A stretch of 64,000 nt of DNA from Maritimibacter alkaliphilus HTCC2654 (GTDB lineage: Bacteria; Pseudomonadota; Alphaproteobacteria; Rhodobacterales; Rhodobacteraceae), in NCBI RefSeq assembly GCF_000152805.1, contig NZ_CH902578.1, positions 597,787-661,786 on the forward strand, in the 5' to 3' direction. Each line of letters opens with the position of its first letter. Within the stretch, counting starts at the first letter, position 1. The translations under genes were made by a program, and so were the position numbers. The notes under the pieces were generated by a model. The model worked only from the letters and a program-made list of their open reading frames with translations. It was not told the DNA's origin and did no database searches. Shown here one piece after another: positions 1 through 8,702 of the stretch.

Positions 1-435
1 CTCAACGCGATTTTCGAAACCCTTGCCGTGACGCAAGAGGATCTGCGCGCCTTCGGGCCATCCACGCACGTCATCAATATCCGCGACAGTTTTGTCCCAC
101 TCATCGATCTCGGCGCCGAACTCGGCTACCGGACACCCCTCGACGACTACACCGGCGGCGTGGTTTTGCTCATCGGGCAAGAAGACGGTCTGTCCGCCGC
201 AGTGGTCGTGGATGCCATCGAAGACCAGCGGCAAGTGGTCATCAAAGGCCTTCAGGAATCCTATGGCCGTGTGCCCGGAATCGCGGCGGCCACCATCTTG
301 GGCGATGGTCAGATCGCTCTGATCCTCGACCCCATCGACCTGATCGCCCAAGCCTCGGGGCTGACCAAGATCTCATCCGCCGTCAGCGGGCCAAAATCGC
401 TTTCAGGTTCCTCTTCGCACGGAGACTTCACATGA
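1..435 (+). CDS. cheA: Chemotaxis histidine kinase CheA, C-terminal end (5' truncated by window)
   Basis: The frame is open from base 1 and ends in a TGA that overlaps the next start codon (ATGA). The 144 visible residues match the CheW-like regulatory (P5) domain of CheA, including the closing segment GIAAATILGDGQIALILD, which is typical of CheA C-termini. P5 docks the kinase to CheW and receptors. The phosphotransfer, dimerisation and ATPase domains lie upstream of the window. It is the first visible gene of the rightward cheA-cheW-cheR-cheY operon. A CheW or CheV paralog could share this fold, but the position before cheW and the C-terminal motif favour CheA. Confidence 0.9.
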   Translation, partial: LNAIFETLAVTQEDLRAFGPSTHVINIRDSFVPLIDLGAELGYRTPLDDYTGGVVLLIGQEDGLSAAVVVDAIEDQRQVVIKGLQESYGRVPGIAAATILGDGQIALILDPIDLIAQASGLTKISSAVSGPKSLSGSSSHGDFT

Positions 436-911
436 CCGATCCTGACACTCTGGCAGACAAGACGACCGATGGCTCGGTCCGCGAGTATCTGTCCTTTCTC
501 GTAGGACGGCAGGATTACTGCGTCGATATCATGCAGGTTCGCGAAATCCGTGGCGGGGCCAAGGCAACGACGCTTCCTCATTCGCCACCCTACATGATCG
601 GCGTGATCAACCTGCGCGGCACGGTCCTTCCGATCATGGATCTCGCGGGGCGCCTTGAACTGGGTACGGAGACGGACAGCGAGCGGAACGTCATCATCGT
701 GGTGGCCATCGGTGAGCGGGTCGTCGGCCTTATGGTCGATGCGGTTTCCGACATTCTCGCCATATCTGAAGGCGATCTTCAGCAGCCCCCCGACCTTCCC
801 GCGGATCAGCAACGCAGCTTCGTCTCCGCGCTGACGATTATGGACAACCGCATGATCCGCGTGCTCGACCTCGGCGCCGTTATCCCGCGTTCGGACGAGG
901 AAGCCGCGTGA
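432..911 (+). CDS. cheW: Chemotaxis coupling protein CheW
   Basis: This 159-residue protein is one complete CheW-like SH3-type domain with no kinase or receiver part, about the family's usual length. Typical CheW segments are visible: YCVDIMQVREI early, then GVINLRGTVLPIMDL, and GLMVDAVSDIL in the second half. CheW bridges receptors and CheA at the inner membrane. The start overlaps the cheA stop by 4 nt and the stop overlaps the cheR start (GTGA), so translation is probably coupled along the operon. Confidence 0.95.
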   Translation: MTDPDTLADKTTDGSVREYLSFLVGRQDYCVDIMQVREIRGGAKATTLPHSPPYMIGVINLRGTVLPIMDLAGRLELGTETDSERNVIIVVAIGERVVGLMVDAVSDILAISEGDLQQPPDLPADQQRSFVSALTIMDNRMIRVLDLGAVIPRSDEEAA

Positions 912-1810
912 CCTCTGACCTCCACCACGTAAAGGGCGGGCGCTCTCATGACTTCGCGCTCCAGGGGCCGGTCATGTCCCCCGACTCGTTTCGTCGCCTC
1001 GCCCACATTGCCATGCGGGAGGCGGGCCTCGCCATCGCCGATAACAAATCCGACATGGTCCGCACACGCCTCGCCCGCAGGCTCAGGCACCTCGGCCTGT
1101 CCAGTTACGAAGGGTATTGCGATCTTGTCGAGCGACCAGAAGGCGCGGACGAACTTGGTCAACTGATTTCCGCGCTTACGACGAACGTTTCTCACTTCTT
1201 CCGCGAAAGCCATCACTTCGATCTCCTCGCCACGGATGTCGCGAAAGACCTATTGGAAAGAGCGGGCGCAGGGCAGCCCACACGGATTTGGTCTGCAGGC
1301 TGCGCAAATGGGCAAGAGCCATACACGATCGCGATGGTGCTCAACGGCGTTGGGCTGGGACCAGAAAACGGTTGCAAGATCCTTGCGACTGACATCGATC
1401 CGGATGTGATCTCGTTCGCACGAACCGGCGCCTATCCGAAGCAAATGCTCGGCGGGCTTTCGGACGAGCATCTGTCGCGCTATTTCCAAGCCGATGGATC
1501 GGGCACGTTCAATGCCAAAGGTGCCTTGCGCGATGCGGTGACGTTTCGTGTTCGCAATCTCCTGAAACCTTGGCCAATGACTGGTCGCTTCGATGCCGTT
1601 TTCTGCCGCAACGTTGTGATCTACTTCGATAAAGAGACCCAGTCGCGGCTGTGGTCGAAATTCGCCGAACGCATCCGGCCGGGCGGCTGGCTTTTTCTGG
1701 GCCATAGCGAGCGTATCTCGCCATGCGCAGAAGCCTACTTCGCAAAATCGAGTGTCACCACTTATCGCCGGACCGATGTCCCGATCACGGCCACGGGAAA
1801 GGAAAGCTGA
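908..1810 (+). CDS. cheR: Chemotaxis protein methyltransferase CheR
   Basis: CheR methylates receptor glutamates using S-adenosylmethionine. The protein has the CheR N-terminal helical domain (roughly residues 25-75) followed by the SAM-binding domain with IWSAGCANGQEPYTIAM, ILATDID and FDAVFCRNVVIYFD, all diagnostic. The GTG at 908 overlaps the cheW stop. An in-frame ATG at 974 preceded by CAGGGG gives a 278-residue protein that begins nearer the usual CheR N-terminus and is a real alternative. The likely substrate is the MCP at 4.2-6.8 kb, whose C-terminus ends in a W-x-x-F motif that could tether CheR. Confidence 0.95.
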   Translation: MTSDLHHVKGGRSHDFALQGPVMSPDSFRRLAHIAMREAGLAIADNKSDMVRTRLARRLRHLGLSSYEGYCDLVERPEGADELGQLISALTTNVSHFFRESHHFDLLATDVAKDLLERAGAGQPTRIWSAGCANGQEPYTIAMVLNGVGLGPENGCKILATDIDPDVISFARTGAYPKQMLGGLSDEHLSRYFQADGSGTFNAKGALRDAVTFRVRNLLKPWPMTGRFDAVFCRNVVIYFDKETQSRLWSKFAERIRPGGWLFLGHSERISPCAEAYFAKSSVTTYRRTDVPITATGKES

Positions 1811-2196
1811 TGCCCCTCAGAGACCAGATCAGAATTCTTGTCGTTGACGACATGTCGACAAGCCGCGGCCTCCTGACACAGGCGTTGGACGGTTTCGGGG
1901 TACGGCAGGTTGAAACGGCCGCAGACGGTCAGTCAGCGCTCCAGAAAATCGCGCAGTGGCCGGTTCATCTTGTCATTTCGGACATGAACATGCCCGGTAT
2001 GAACGGTTTGCAGCTGCTTCACGCTCTCCGGTCCGGCGCACAAACGCGCCGGGTCGGCTTCCTTTTAATCACCGGCAAAGCCGACAAGACAATCATCGAG
2101 ACCGGTAAAAAGCTCGGGATGAACAATTTCCTCCCGAAACCCTTTCAGCCGGACGATCTTCGCAAATCGATCGAAGCTATCGTCGGACGCCTTTGA
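1810..2196 (+). CDS. cheY: Chemotaxis response regulator CheY
   Basis: The protein is a stand-alone receiver domain of 128 residues. Visible are the acidic pair (VVDDMS), the phospho-acceptor aspartate in SDMNMPGMNG, the conserved Thr region (LLITGKAD) and the Lys of LPKPF. The ATG overlaps the cheR stop (TGATG). It should be phosphorylated by CheA and act on the flagellar motor, or serve as a phosphate sink. No output domain is present. The frame stays open upstream of 1810, but the overlap position and domain start fix this ATG. Confidence 0.95.
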   Translation: MPLRDQIRILVVDDMSTSRGLLTQALDGFGVRQVETAADGQSALQKIAQWPVHLVISDMNMPGMNGLQLLHALRSGAQTRRVGFLLITGKADKTIIETGKKLGMNNFLPKPFQPDDLRKSIEAIVGRL

Positions 2197-2198
2197 CG

Positions 2199-2582
2199 AT
2201 GGCTGACAACCGGGGCGTTGCGCGATTTGATTCAGACCCTCGGCGCGCCGAACTCAATTTGGTACGGCGGGTCGGCGACGAACTGAAAAACGCTTCACAA
2301 GATTGTGGACGTCTACAAGTTCTGGTGTCGTCACTCTTGGACAAGACCGACCATCCGGATCTCGTTGGGGAATTCCATATGCTCCAGGATCTGGATCGGC
2401 TTCATCAGGTCCTCGCCGACTTGGCTTGCCTGTTGAATGAAATTGGTCGGGCCTCACAGGAGTTGACTCCTGACGACAAGGCTCTGGCCAGCCTTTTGAA
2501 GTTGGCCAGCCTTCGGCATCGGCTGTTTCCGGACCTCTCCAACATGGATCCGTCTGACGAGAATGAGGTCACGTTCTTCTAG
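2199..2582 (+). CDS. Hypothetical protein, last gene of the cheAWRY operon
   Basis: This 127-residue protein has no signal peptide or membrane segment. It looks largely helical and soluble, with many Leu, Asp and Arg residues (for example LLDKTDHPDLVGEFHMLQDLD) and an acidic tail ending NEVTFF. I do not recognise a family. It follows cheY by 2 nt and is the last gene of the rightward operon, so a chemotaxis accessory role (phosphatase, receptor-array or adaptor) is inferred from position only. A TTG at 2193 overlapping the cheY stop is an alternative start; I prefer ATG 2199. It converges on cheD. Confidence 0.75.
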   Translation: MADNRGVARFDSDPRRAELNLVRRVGDELKNASQDCGRLQVLVSSLLDKTDHPDLVGEFHMLQDLDRLHQVLADLACLLNEIGRASQELTPDDKALASLLKLASLRHRLFPDLSNMDPSDENEVTFF

Positions 2583-2631
2583 GTCGAGCGACATCCTGTG
2601 ACGCTTCGATTGTAATGAAGGGCTAGGCAAC

Positions 2632-3156
2632 TCAGAAAAGCTCGACATCCTTCTTCTCGGTGCGTTCCGGAGAGCGCAGAGGCACCTCTTGCGACACGTA
2701 CTTCAATCTCGCACGCCCGGTCCCCGGCCAGAACTCGACGCGGCGCGCGCTGGTGCCTCCGATGTCGTTTCCGACTTCGACGATGCCTTCTGTCTCGAGA
2801 AAATCTCGCACGAAAGCTGCATTCCGAAGGCCCGCATCCGACAGGCCGTCGATCATCCGCGCGCCACCGAACACCTTCGCTCGGAGGGTCCGCCGGTCCG
2901 CACCAAGACGGAGCAGGCCGTTTATGAGAAGTTCCATGGCATTGACGCCGAATCCAAAGGCCGCATCGGCCGATCGAGTATCGTCGACAAACAGGACATG
3001 GTTCATTCCACCGATCCCTCGACCCGGATCCCATATGCAGGCGGAGATGCAGGACCCCAGCAGGGTCGCAATGACGGCATCGGGTCCCCCGTCGATTGCG
3101 AAATCGCCTTGGGATATATAGGTCCGACCGGACTTTTTCTGTTGCAGGCTACTCAC
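2632..3156 (-). CDS. cheD: Chemoreceptor glutamine deamidase CheD
   Basis: CheD deamidates receptor glutamines to glutamates and in some species interacts with CheC. The 174-residue protein shows the catalytic cysteine in TLLGSCISACIWDP, the histidine in GGMNHVLFVD, and a KVFGGARM segment, all family hallmarks. The GTG start at 3156 overlaps the end of cheB by 8 nt, which puts the domain start (SQGDFAIDGG) in the usual place. The open frame continues far upstream but only as an overlap with cheB. It is the last gene of the leftward sensor-MCP-cheB-cheD operon, converging on the + operon with a 49-nt gap. Confidence 0.93.
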   Translation of the reverse strand: MSSLQQKKSGRTYISQGDFAIDGGPDAVIATLLGSCISACIWDPGRGIGGMNHVLFVDDTRSADAAFGFGVNAMELLINGLLRLGADRRTLRAKVFGGARMIDGLSDAGLRNAAFVRDFLETEGIVEVGNDIGGTSARRVEFWPGTGRARLKYVSQEVPLRSPERTEKKDVELF

Positions 3157-4206
3157 GTTCGACCTCCCGAACTCTAGAATCCGGCTTCGACGTTTCCCGT
3201 AACAGACGCGTGGCAATCTTCGGCAATGGCACCGCTTCCTGAACACCACCCATAACGGCTGCGACACGGGGCATCCCGTAGACGACACATGTGTTTTCGT
3301 CCTGGCCAAAGGTGGTGGCGCCGGCATTTCGTAGCGACCTGAGGCCTTCTGCACCATCGCGGCCCATCCCGGTCAAGAGCGCCGCCACAATCGATGACGC
3401 ATGAGGGACTGCGGACAAGAACATCTCATCGACTGACGGGCGATGGCCGGAACGCTTCGGCGCGGTGACGAGGTTTGTCTGGAATGGCTCATCCGCGTCG
3501 ATGTGCAAGTGATAGTGGCCGCCGGGTGCGATCACGACCTCGCCCTGCTGTACGCGCATTTTATCGCGGGCTAGGCGGACCCGCGGGACAACGGCTGCGT
3601 TGAGCCGAACCGCGAAACTCGCCAGAAAATTCTCGGGCATATGCTGGGTCACCATCGTCGGCGGGCAATTCTCAGGAAACTCTGAGAAGACACTCTCCAA
3701 CGCTTCGACACCTCCCGTAGACGCCCCAATCAAGATGGTTTTTCCGTTCCATCGGAAATCATCCGCTTGCGGGACCTTTTTGGGGCGCAGCCTGTCCCGT
3801 CGCGGCGCTATGCTCGAGGTTGAAAGCTCGAAGAGCAATTCAGCAAGATGCGCGAGGGTGGACTGCGTTGCGCCGAACCGAGGTTTCTCCACACAGTCGA
3901 GCGCACCGAGGGACAGGGCGCGTAAAGCCGCTTCGCTGCCCTTGGCCGTCAGCGAAGATACCATGACGACCGGCATAGGCCGGGACCGCATCAACCTTTC
4001 AAGGAATTGCAGCCCGTCCATGCCCGGCATTTCAATATCGAGCGTCATGATGTCGGGGCTCAGGCTCTTACCATATCTCGCGCGTCGCGCGCTGAGGACG
4101 CTTCGCCGACGATCTCAAGGCGATTGTCTCCTTCGAGGCCGGTGCGGATCAGTTTTCGCATCGTTGAGGAGTCGTCCACGATCAGGACGCGGCGGGGACG
4201 GGTCAT
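3149..4206 (-). pseudogene. cheB: Chemotaxis methylesterase CheB, frameshifted in the receiver domain
   Basis: CheB removes receptor methyl groups. A start ATG at 4206, 14 nt after the MCP stop, opens a normal CheB receiver (RRVLIVDDSSTMRKLI, then VGEASSARDARDMV), but this frame hits TGA at 4060-4062. The rest continues in another frame as KSLSPDIMTLDIEMPGMDG, then the methylesterase domain with GASTGG, TQHMP and GRDGAEGL. The two parts join perfectly if one base is added near 4069-4070, between Val46 and Lys47. As sequenced, only a 299-residue product from ATG 4048 lacking most of the receiver could be made. I see no slippery heptamer for programmed -1 shifting. A sequencing error is possible. 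Confidence 0.9.
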
Positions 4207-4220
4207 TTGCGCCGCGTCCC

Positions 4221-6815
4221 TCAGAATTCGTCCCACCCATCATCGTCGGGCGCCTGCGCCACGGCGGTAGCGGTGGTTCCGGTCGCCCGGGCCGCGCTGG
4301 CTTGCGGTCGCGCGGGTGCGGTGTCGCGTTTGGTCGTGAAGGCCACGGGGGCCGCCGCGTCGCTGGCCGGGGCGCCGGTCTGGAAGCGGCCCATGGTCCG
4401 GGCCAGCGTTTCGGCTTCGCGGGTCAGCGCATGGCTCGCTGCGGTCGTCTGCTCGAACATCGCCGCGTTCTGCTGGGTCACCTGATCGAGCTGGTTCACC
4501 GCCGCGTTGATTTCGGCAAGACCCGAGCTTTGCTCGCGCGAGCTTACGGCGATCTCGGAGACGTGTTTGGAGATTTCCGACACGCTTTCGACGATCCCTT
4601 TCAGCGCCTCGCCCGCCTGTCCGACAAGGTCCACGCCGCGTTTGACCTGACCGCCCGACGCCGAGATCAGCTCGTTGATTTCACGGGCGGCATCGGACGA
4701 CCGCTGCGCCAGCGCCCGGACCTCCGAGGCGACGACGGCGAAGCCGCGCCCGGCCTCGCCGGCCCGTGCCGCCTCGACGCCCGCGTTCAGGGCCAGAAGG
4801 TTCGTCTGGAACGCGATGTCGTCGATGACGCCGGTGATCTTGGAGATCTGGGTCGACGAGTTCTCGATCTCGCCCATCGCCGTCACAGCCTCGCGCACGA
4901 CCTCGCCCGAGGCTTCCGCGTTCTCGCGGGCCTTGTCGACGATCTCGTTGGCATGGGTCGCGCCATCGGCCGCCGACCGCACCGACGAGGTGAGTTGATC
5001 GAGCGCGGAGGCGGTTTCCTCCAGCGTCGCGGCCTGTTTCTCGGTCCGGGCCGACAGGTCGTCGGCGGCGGTGGAAATCTCGGCCGCCTCGCCGGTGATG
5101 AGATCGGCGTTCTCGATCACGCCGCGCATCGCCTCCAGCAGCTTGTCGGCCGCCTTGTTGAAGTCGTTGCGCAGTTGTTCATAATCCTCGGTGAAGGCCT
5201 CGTCGATCCGGGTCATCAGATCACCCTCGGCCAGAGCTTCCAGACCTTCGCGCAGCGCGTCCACGACCTTGTCCTGGGTGACCTTGGCCGCTTGGCGTTC
5301 CGCGTCGGCCCGGTCGAGGGCTTCACGATCTTCGGTCACGTCGTTTCCGACCAGAATGATGCGCAGAAGCTTCCCGTGGACATCCTGGACGGGTGTGAAA
5401 CCGCCGTCCACGATCGTGACGCCGCCCCCGCGCCGCTTCAGCTTGAACGATCCATAGACGGTTTGGCCCTTGCGAAGACGGTCAAAGACGGTGCCACGCT
5501 CTTCGGCCAAGGTCGTGTCGAAGTCGAACACCTCGTCGGTGCGGACGCCACGAAGGTCTCCGGTTCCCATGTTGCAGGCCGAGCGGAACAGGGGGTTCGC
5601 GTCGAGAAGTTCGCCCGAGACGCCGAATTCGGCCTTGATCTGGTTCGATTCGATGGCCGTCAGGATCGCCTCGTTCATGTATTGCTCGGTCTTGTCGGAC
5701 CATTCGATTACGTAGCCTTCGAGAGAACCGTCATCGTTTTCGACGCTGCTGATGACCAGTTCGAAGCGGCCTTCGCCGACGCTGATGTTCGCCTTGTAGG
5801 GAAGGTTGGCGGGATCACCGAGCAGTCGGCGCACCTTGTCCTTCAACGCGCCGGGGTGGAAGAAATCCATGTCGGTTCCGACGACGTTCTCGGGGTCGAA
5901 CCCCTTCGCGGCCTTTTCGAAATCGGTCCGGAACTTGCGCATGATTTCCATGACAGAGTTGTTCGCGGACATGATGCGCATGTCGGCGCTCGCCATCATG
6001 ATGGCGGCGGAGGAGGCCTCAAACGCCTTGCCACGGAACCGGTTTTCCTGCGCCAGTTCGGTGCCCATTTTCAAGGTCGTGCGGAGGCTGTCGACGGATT
6101 TCCCGAGATCGCCGAGTTCGTCGCCGCGCCGCGCCGTCTTGATGTCGATGTCGTAGTTCTCGCGCGACACCTCGTCGACGATTCTGGAGACGCCGACGAG
6201 AGGCTTGGTGATCCAGGCGCGGATTCCGGCCATCATGAGGAGCAGCCCCGCCAGCACGACAGCGGCCGAGATCAGGATGACGCGGTTCTGAACCAGTCGC
6301 GCCTCGGCGATAAGGTGTTCAGCCGTCCAGGCCAAGGCCACAGCGCCCACGGCACTGTCGCGTTCGCCGTAAAACACGGGCACGGCGATGTTGTAGCCGT
6401 CTTCGGACACGACCGTTTCACCGGTCCCGACCGCGCGTTCCGCCAATGTCGTGAGTTCGCTTTCGAGGTCCGGTGCTTGCCCTCCCGCGGAAATCACGCT
6501 TCCGTCCGCTTTCGTTGCAAGGCCATGCACCGTCTCGGCATTTTCGTGATCGGTCAGGCCGTGAATCTGCGCCGAAATGTCTTCGGCGTCGCCGAAGGCG
6601 ATCGCGCCGCCCAAGGAGTCAGCCGTCATCTCGGAGATTTCCAGCGCCGAATGCTTCAACACGGTTTCGAGCTCGTAGACCGCCGCGCCCGTGTAAAGCC
6701 ACGACGTCAGGGCGGTCAGCAAGGTCGACATGACAAAGATGACGCCCGCGAGCTTCAAGAAGATCGAATTGATGCGGACACCGCCGCGCTTTTGGGATTT
6801 CTCAGTCTTGTCCAT
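4221..6815 (-). CDS. Methyl-accepting chemotaxis protein with two PAS-like domains
   Basis: An 864-residue transmembrane receptor. Order: TM1 (about 20-42), periplasmic sensor region, TM2 (about 178-200), HAMP, two PAS-like segments (about 265-390 and 390-510), a second HAMP-like stretch ([13 protein letters not shown]), then the MCP signalling domain with the highly conserved hairpin tip near [24 protein letters not shown] (tip residues in that stretch). The last four residues are WDEF, a W-x-x-F tail like those that bind CheR in other bacteria. It lies 30 nt downstream of an exported sensor-like gene and 14 nt upstream of cheB on the same strand, so the four genes probably form one operon. 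The ligand is unknown. Confidence 0.95.
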   Translation of the reverse strand: MDKTEKSQKRGGVRINSIFLKLAGVIFVMSTLLTALTSWLYTGAAVYELETVLKHSALEISEMTADSLGGAIAFGDAEDISAQIHGLTDHENAETVHGLATKADGSVISAGGQAPDLESELTTLAERAVGTGETVVSEDGYNIAVPVFYGERDSAVGAVALAWTAEHLIAEARLVQNRVILISAAVVLAGLLLMMAGIRAWITKPLVGVSRIVDEVSRENYDIDIKTARRGDELGDLGKSVDSLRTTLKMGTELAQENRFRGKAFEASSAAIMMASADMRIMSANNSVMEIMRKFRTDFEKAAKGFDPENVVGTDMDFFHPGALKDKVRRLLGDPANLPYKANISVGEGRFELVISSVENDDGSLEGYVIEWSDKTEQYMNEAILTAIESNQIKAEFGVSGELLDANPLFRSACNMGTGDLRGVRTDEVFDFDTTLAEERGTVFDRLRKGQTVYGSFKLKRRGGGVTIVDGGFTPVQDVHGKLLRIILVGNDVTEDREALDRADAERQAAKVTQDKVVDALREGLEALAEGDLMTRIDEAFTEDYEQLRNDFNKAADKLLEAMRGVIENADLITGEAAEISTAADDLSARTEKQAATLEETASALDQLTSSVRSAADGATHANEIVDKARENAEASGEVVREAVTAMGEIENSSTQISKITGVIDDIAFQTNLLALNAGVEAARAGEAGRGFAVVASEVRALAQRSSDAAREINELISASGGQVKRGVDLVGQAGEALKGIVESVSEISKHVSEIAVSSREQSSGLAEINAAVNQLDQVTQQNAAMFEQTTAASHALTREAETLARTMGRFQTGAPASDAAAPVAFTTKRDTAPARPQASAARATGTTATAVAQAPDDDGWDEF

Positions 6816-6845
6816 GACCTTGCGTCTCCAGTTGGTCGTCTTGGA

Positions 6846-7415
6846 TTAGAACAGGGCTTCGGCGTTGATGCCGACGGTCATCGCACCGATGACCTCGCCG
6901 CTGTCCGGGTCGGTGATCGCGAAGGACGCTTGGCCCTGATAGGAGCGGGTCGATTCGTCTTTCTCGATCTCGGAGAAATGGCGCGCGTCGGCACCCACAC
7001 CGTAGGTTTCGGAGAACTTGGCTTCGTCGCCCTGCCAGAAGTCGGACGTCGTCGCCGAAGCCGCGACGTTCAGCCCGTGATTGTCCATGATGAACACTTC
7101 GGTGATGGCCCCGGCCGAGGCATCGACACGTGCACGCAGGAAATCCGATGCCGCGCTGTCGATGACGCGCGAGATCGTCGGGGTGTCGGCCTGCCCCACC
7201 TCGTTTCGCCACGCCTGATCCATTGCGTCGATATTGGCCTGTGTCAGGCCCGCGTGCGCCTCGTTCTGGGCGCGGATCGCATCGACGAGAACCGGGTCCG
7301 TCGCCCAGGGCGCGACATTTTCGTCGAGAAAGGCCCCCATCGCCGTGGAGGCATCGTCGGCGAGAACGGGGGTCGCGAGGCCCAGGGCCAGCGCGGTGGC
7401 GAGAAGTGATTTCAT
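6846..7415 (-). CDS. Exported sensor-like protein (probable Cache/PDC-type), paired with the MCP
   Basis: This 189-residue protein has a clear Sec signal peptide ending near ATPVLADD and no other membrane segment, so it should be periplasmic. Features such as VFIMDNHGLNVAAS, TSDFWQGDEAKF, RSYQGQASFAITD and GEVIGAMTVGINAEAL resemble the ligand-binding core of Cache/PDC sensor domains normally fused to receptors. Here the domain stands alone as the first gene of the MCP-cheB-cheD operon, 30 nt before the MCP. I infer that it senses a ligand and signals to the adjacent MCP. The fold assignment is from motif feel only. Confidence 0.85.
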   Translation of the reverse strand: MKSLLATALALGLATPVLADDASTAMGAFLDENVAPWATDPVLVDAIRAQNEAHAGLTQANIDAMDQAWRNEVGQADTPTISRVIDSAASDFLRARVDASAGAITEVFIMDNHGLNVAASATTSDFWQGDEAKFSETYGVGADARHFSEIEKDESTRSYQGQASFAITDPDSGEVIGAMTVGINAEALF

Positions 7416-7562
7416 GTCGGGTCTCCGTTGCAGGACATTTCCCCCGGGATCGGGGACATGGTGCGAGACCCTACGCGGCTTGTCTTTCTCGTCGGTTAAT
7501 GGCCCTCAAACCCTGCGGCGCAGATTTAGGAACATCTTTCAAATTGTTGATTTCAAACGAGA

Positions 7563-7588
7563 AAGGGCCGCTCCAACGAGCGGCCCTT
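7563..7588 (-). terminator. Rho-independent terminator after rpsI
   Basis: A perfect 10-bp stem AAGGGCCGCT / AGCGGCCCTT with a 6-nt loop lies about 24 nt past the rpsI stop. On the - strand it is followed by a short broken U-tract (T, CTCG, TTT). It probably ends the rplM-rpsI transcript. Confidence 0.75.
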
Positions 7589-7611
7589 CCGACATAAACG
7601 ATCCCTTGGGA

Positions 7612-8106
7612 TCAGCGCTTCGAGAACTGGAAGCTGCGGCGGGCTTTCGCACGGCCGTATTTCTTCCGTTCCACGACGCGGCTGTCACGGGTCAGGAAAC
7701 CCGCGGCCTTAAGCGCCGGGCGCAGCGACGGTTCGTACAGTTGCAGCGCCTTCGAGATGCCGTGCTTGACCGCACCGGCCTGCCCCGAAAGACCACCGCC
7801 CACGACGGTCGCCATCACGTCGAATTCACCTTCGACACCGGCGACGGTGAAGGGCTGACGCAGGATCATCTGAAGCACGGGACGGGCGAAGTACTTGTCC
7901 ATCTCCTTGCCGTTGACGGTGACCTTGCCGGAGCCCGGCTTGATCCAGACGCGGGCGACCGCGTCCTTGCGCTTGCCGGTGGCATAGGAACGGCCCAGCT
8001 CGTCACGAACGGGTTCGCGCGGCGCCGATGTTTCGATGACGGTTTCGCCTTCGGTGCCTTCGACGACCGAGTTCAGCTCATCAAGCGATTTGATTTCTTC
8101 AGCCAT
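7612..8106 (-). CDS. rpsI: 30S ribosomal protein S9 (uS9)
   Basis: The 164-residue protein carries the S9 core: [18 protein letters not shown], then [19 protein letters not shown], and the invariant basic tail ending FQFSKR that reaches the P-site tRNA. About 38 N-terminal residues before the core form the acidic extension common in alphaproteobacterial S9. It follows rplM by 2 nt in the standard rplM-rpsI operon and is followed by a terminator. Confidence 0.98.
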   Translation of the reverse strand: MAEEIKSLDELNSVVEGTEGETVIETSAPREPVRDELGRSYATGKRKDAVARVWIKPGSGKVTVNGKEMDKYFARPVLQMILRQPFTVAGVEGEFDVMATVVGGGLSGQAGAVKHGISKALQLYEPSLRPALKAAGFLTRDSRVVERKKYGRAKARRSFQFSKR

Positions 8107-8108
8107 GA

Positions 8109-8573
8109 TCAGCCCTCACGCGAATTCTTTTTGTTCATGGATTTGACATCCAGCACTTCGGGCGACTGGGCCTCATGCGGATGCTCGGCCCCGGCGTAGA
8201 CGCGCAGGTTGGTCATCTGCTGGCGGCTCAGGCGGTTGCCCGGCAACATGCGCTTGACCGCGAGGGTCAGGAGACGCTCGGGGTATTCGCCTTCGAGGAT
8301 CTGGCCGGCGGTGCGGTTCTTGATCCCGCCCGGAAAACCGGTGTGCCAGTAATGGATCTTGTCGGCACGCTTCTTGCCGGTCAGCTGCACCTTGTCGGCA
8401 TTGATGACGATGACATTGTCACCGCAATCCATGTGCGGGGTGAAGCTGGGCTTGTGCTTGCCACGCAGACGCATGGCGATGATCGAGGCAAGACGGCCCA
8501 GAACAACGCCCTCGGCGTCGATCACGACCCATTTCTTGTCGATATCTGCAGGGGTTGCAGAAAAGGTTTTCAT
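8109..8573 (-). CDS. rplM: 50S ribosomal protein L13 (uL13)
   Basis: A 154-residue L13 with the characteristic N-terminus [20 protein letters not shown], then [17 protein letters not shown] and the [19 protein letters not shown] region. The open frame continues 29 codons upstream, but the ATG at 8573 matches the family start and sits just behind a promoter. First gene of the rplM-rpsI operon. Confidence 0.98.
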   Translation of the reverse strand: MKTFSATPADIDKKWVVIDAEGVVLGRLASIIAMRLRGKHKPSFTPHMDCGDNVIVINADKVQLTGKKRADKIHYWHTGFPGGIKNRTAGQILEGEYPERLLTLAVKRMLPGNRLSRQQMTNLRVYAGAEHPHEAQSPEVLDVKSMNKKNSREG

Positions 8574-8608
8574 GTCATTCGGCCCTTGGTGGGTTGTCGG
8601 ATGGCGCG

Positions 8609-8636
8609 GTTTTAGTGATTTCGCGCGCCCGGTCAA
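8609..8636 (-). promoter_or_regulatory. Probable housekeeping promoter of rplM-rpsI
   Basis: On the - strand a TTGACC element (8631-8636) and a TAAAAC element (8609-8614) are separated by 16 nt, close to the alphaproteobacterial sigma-70 consensus. The rplM start is about 35 nt downstream, which leaves a short leader. Confidence 0.65.
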
Positions 8637-8702
8637 GGGCTTTGTTTCCGGCAAATGCAAGCAATTTCAATGACTTGCAATTTGGGTATTATTTTACCCC
8701 AA

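Noticed and set aside
4060-4075. Programmed -1 frameshifting as explanation for cheB
   Set aside because: The junction reads GTA-AGA-GCC-TGA with no slippery heptamer or A/U-rich run, and CheB is not known to use recoding. Mutation or base-calling error is simpler.
3600-7409. A 1269-codon open frame on + across cheB, the MCP and the sensor gene
   Set aside because: It is antisense to well-recognised genes, is extremely rich in Arg, Gly and His as expected for the mirror of GC-rich coding DNA, and has no domain.
7537-7557. Direct repeat TTTCAAA-N7-TTTCAAA next to the rpsI terminator
   Set aside because: Overlaps the U-rich tail of the terminator and is too short to separate from chance.
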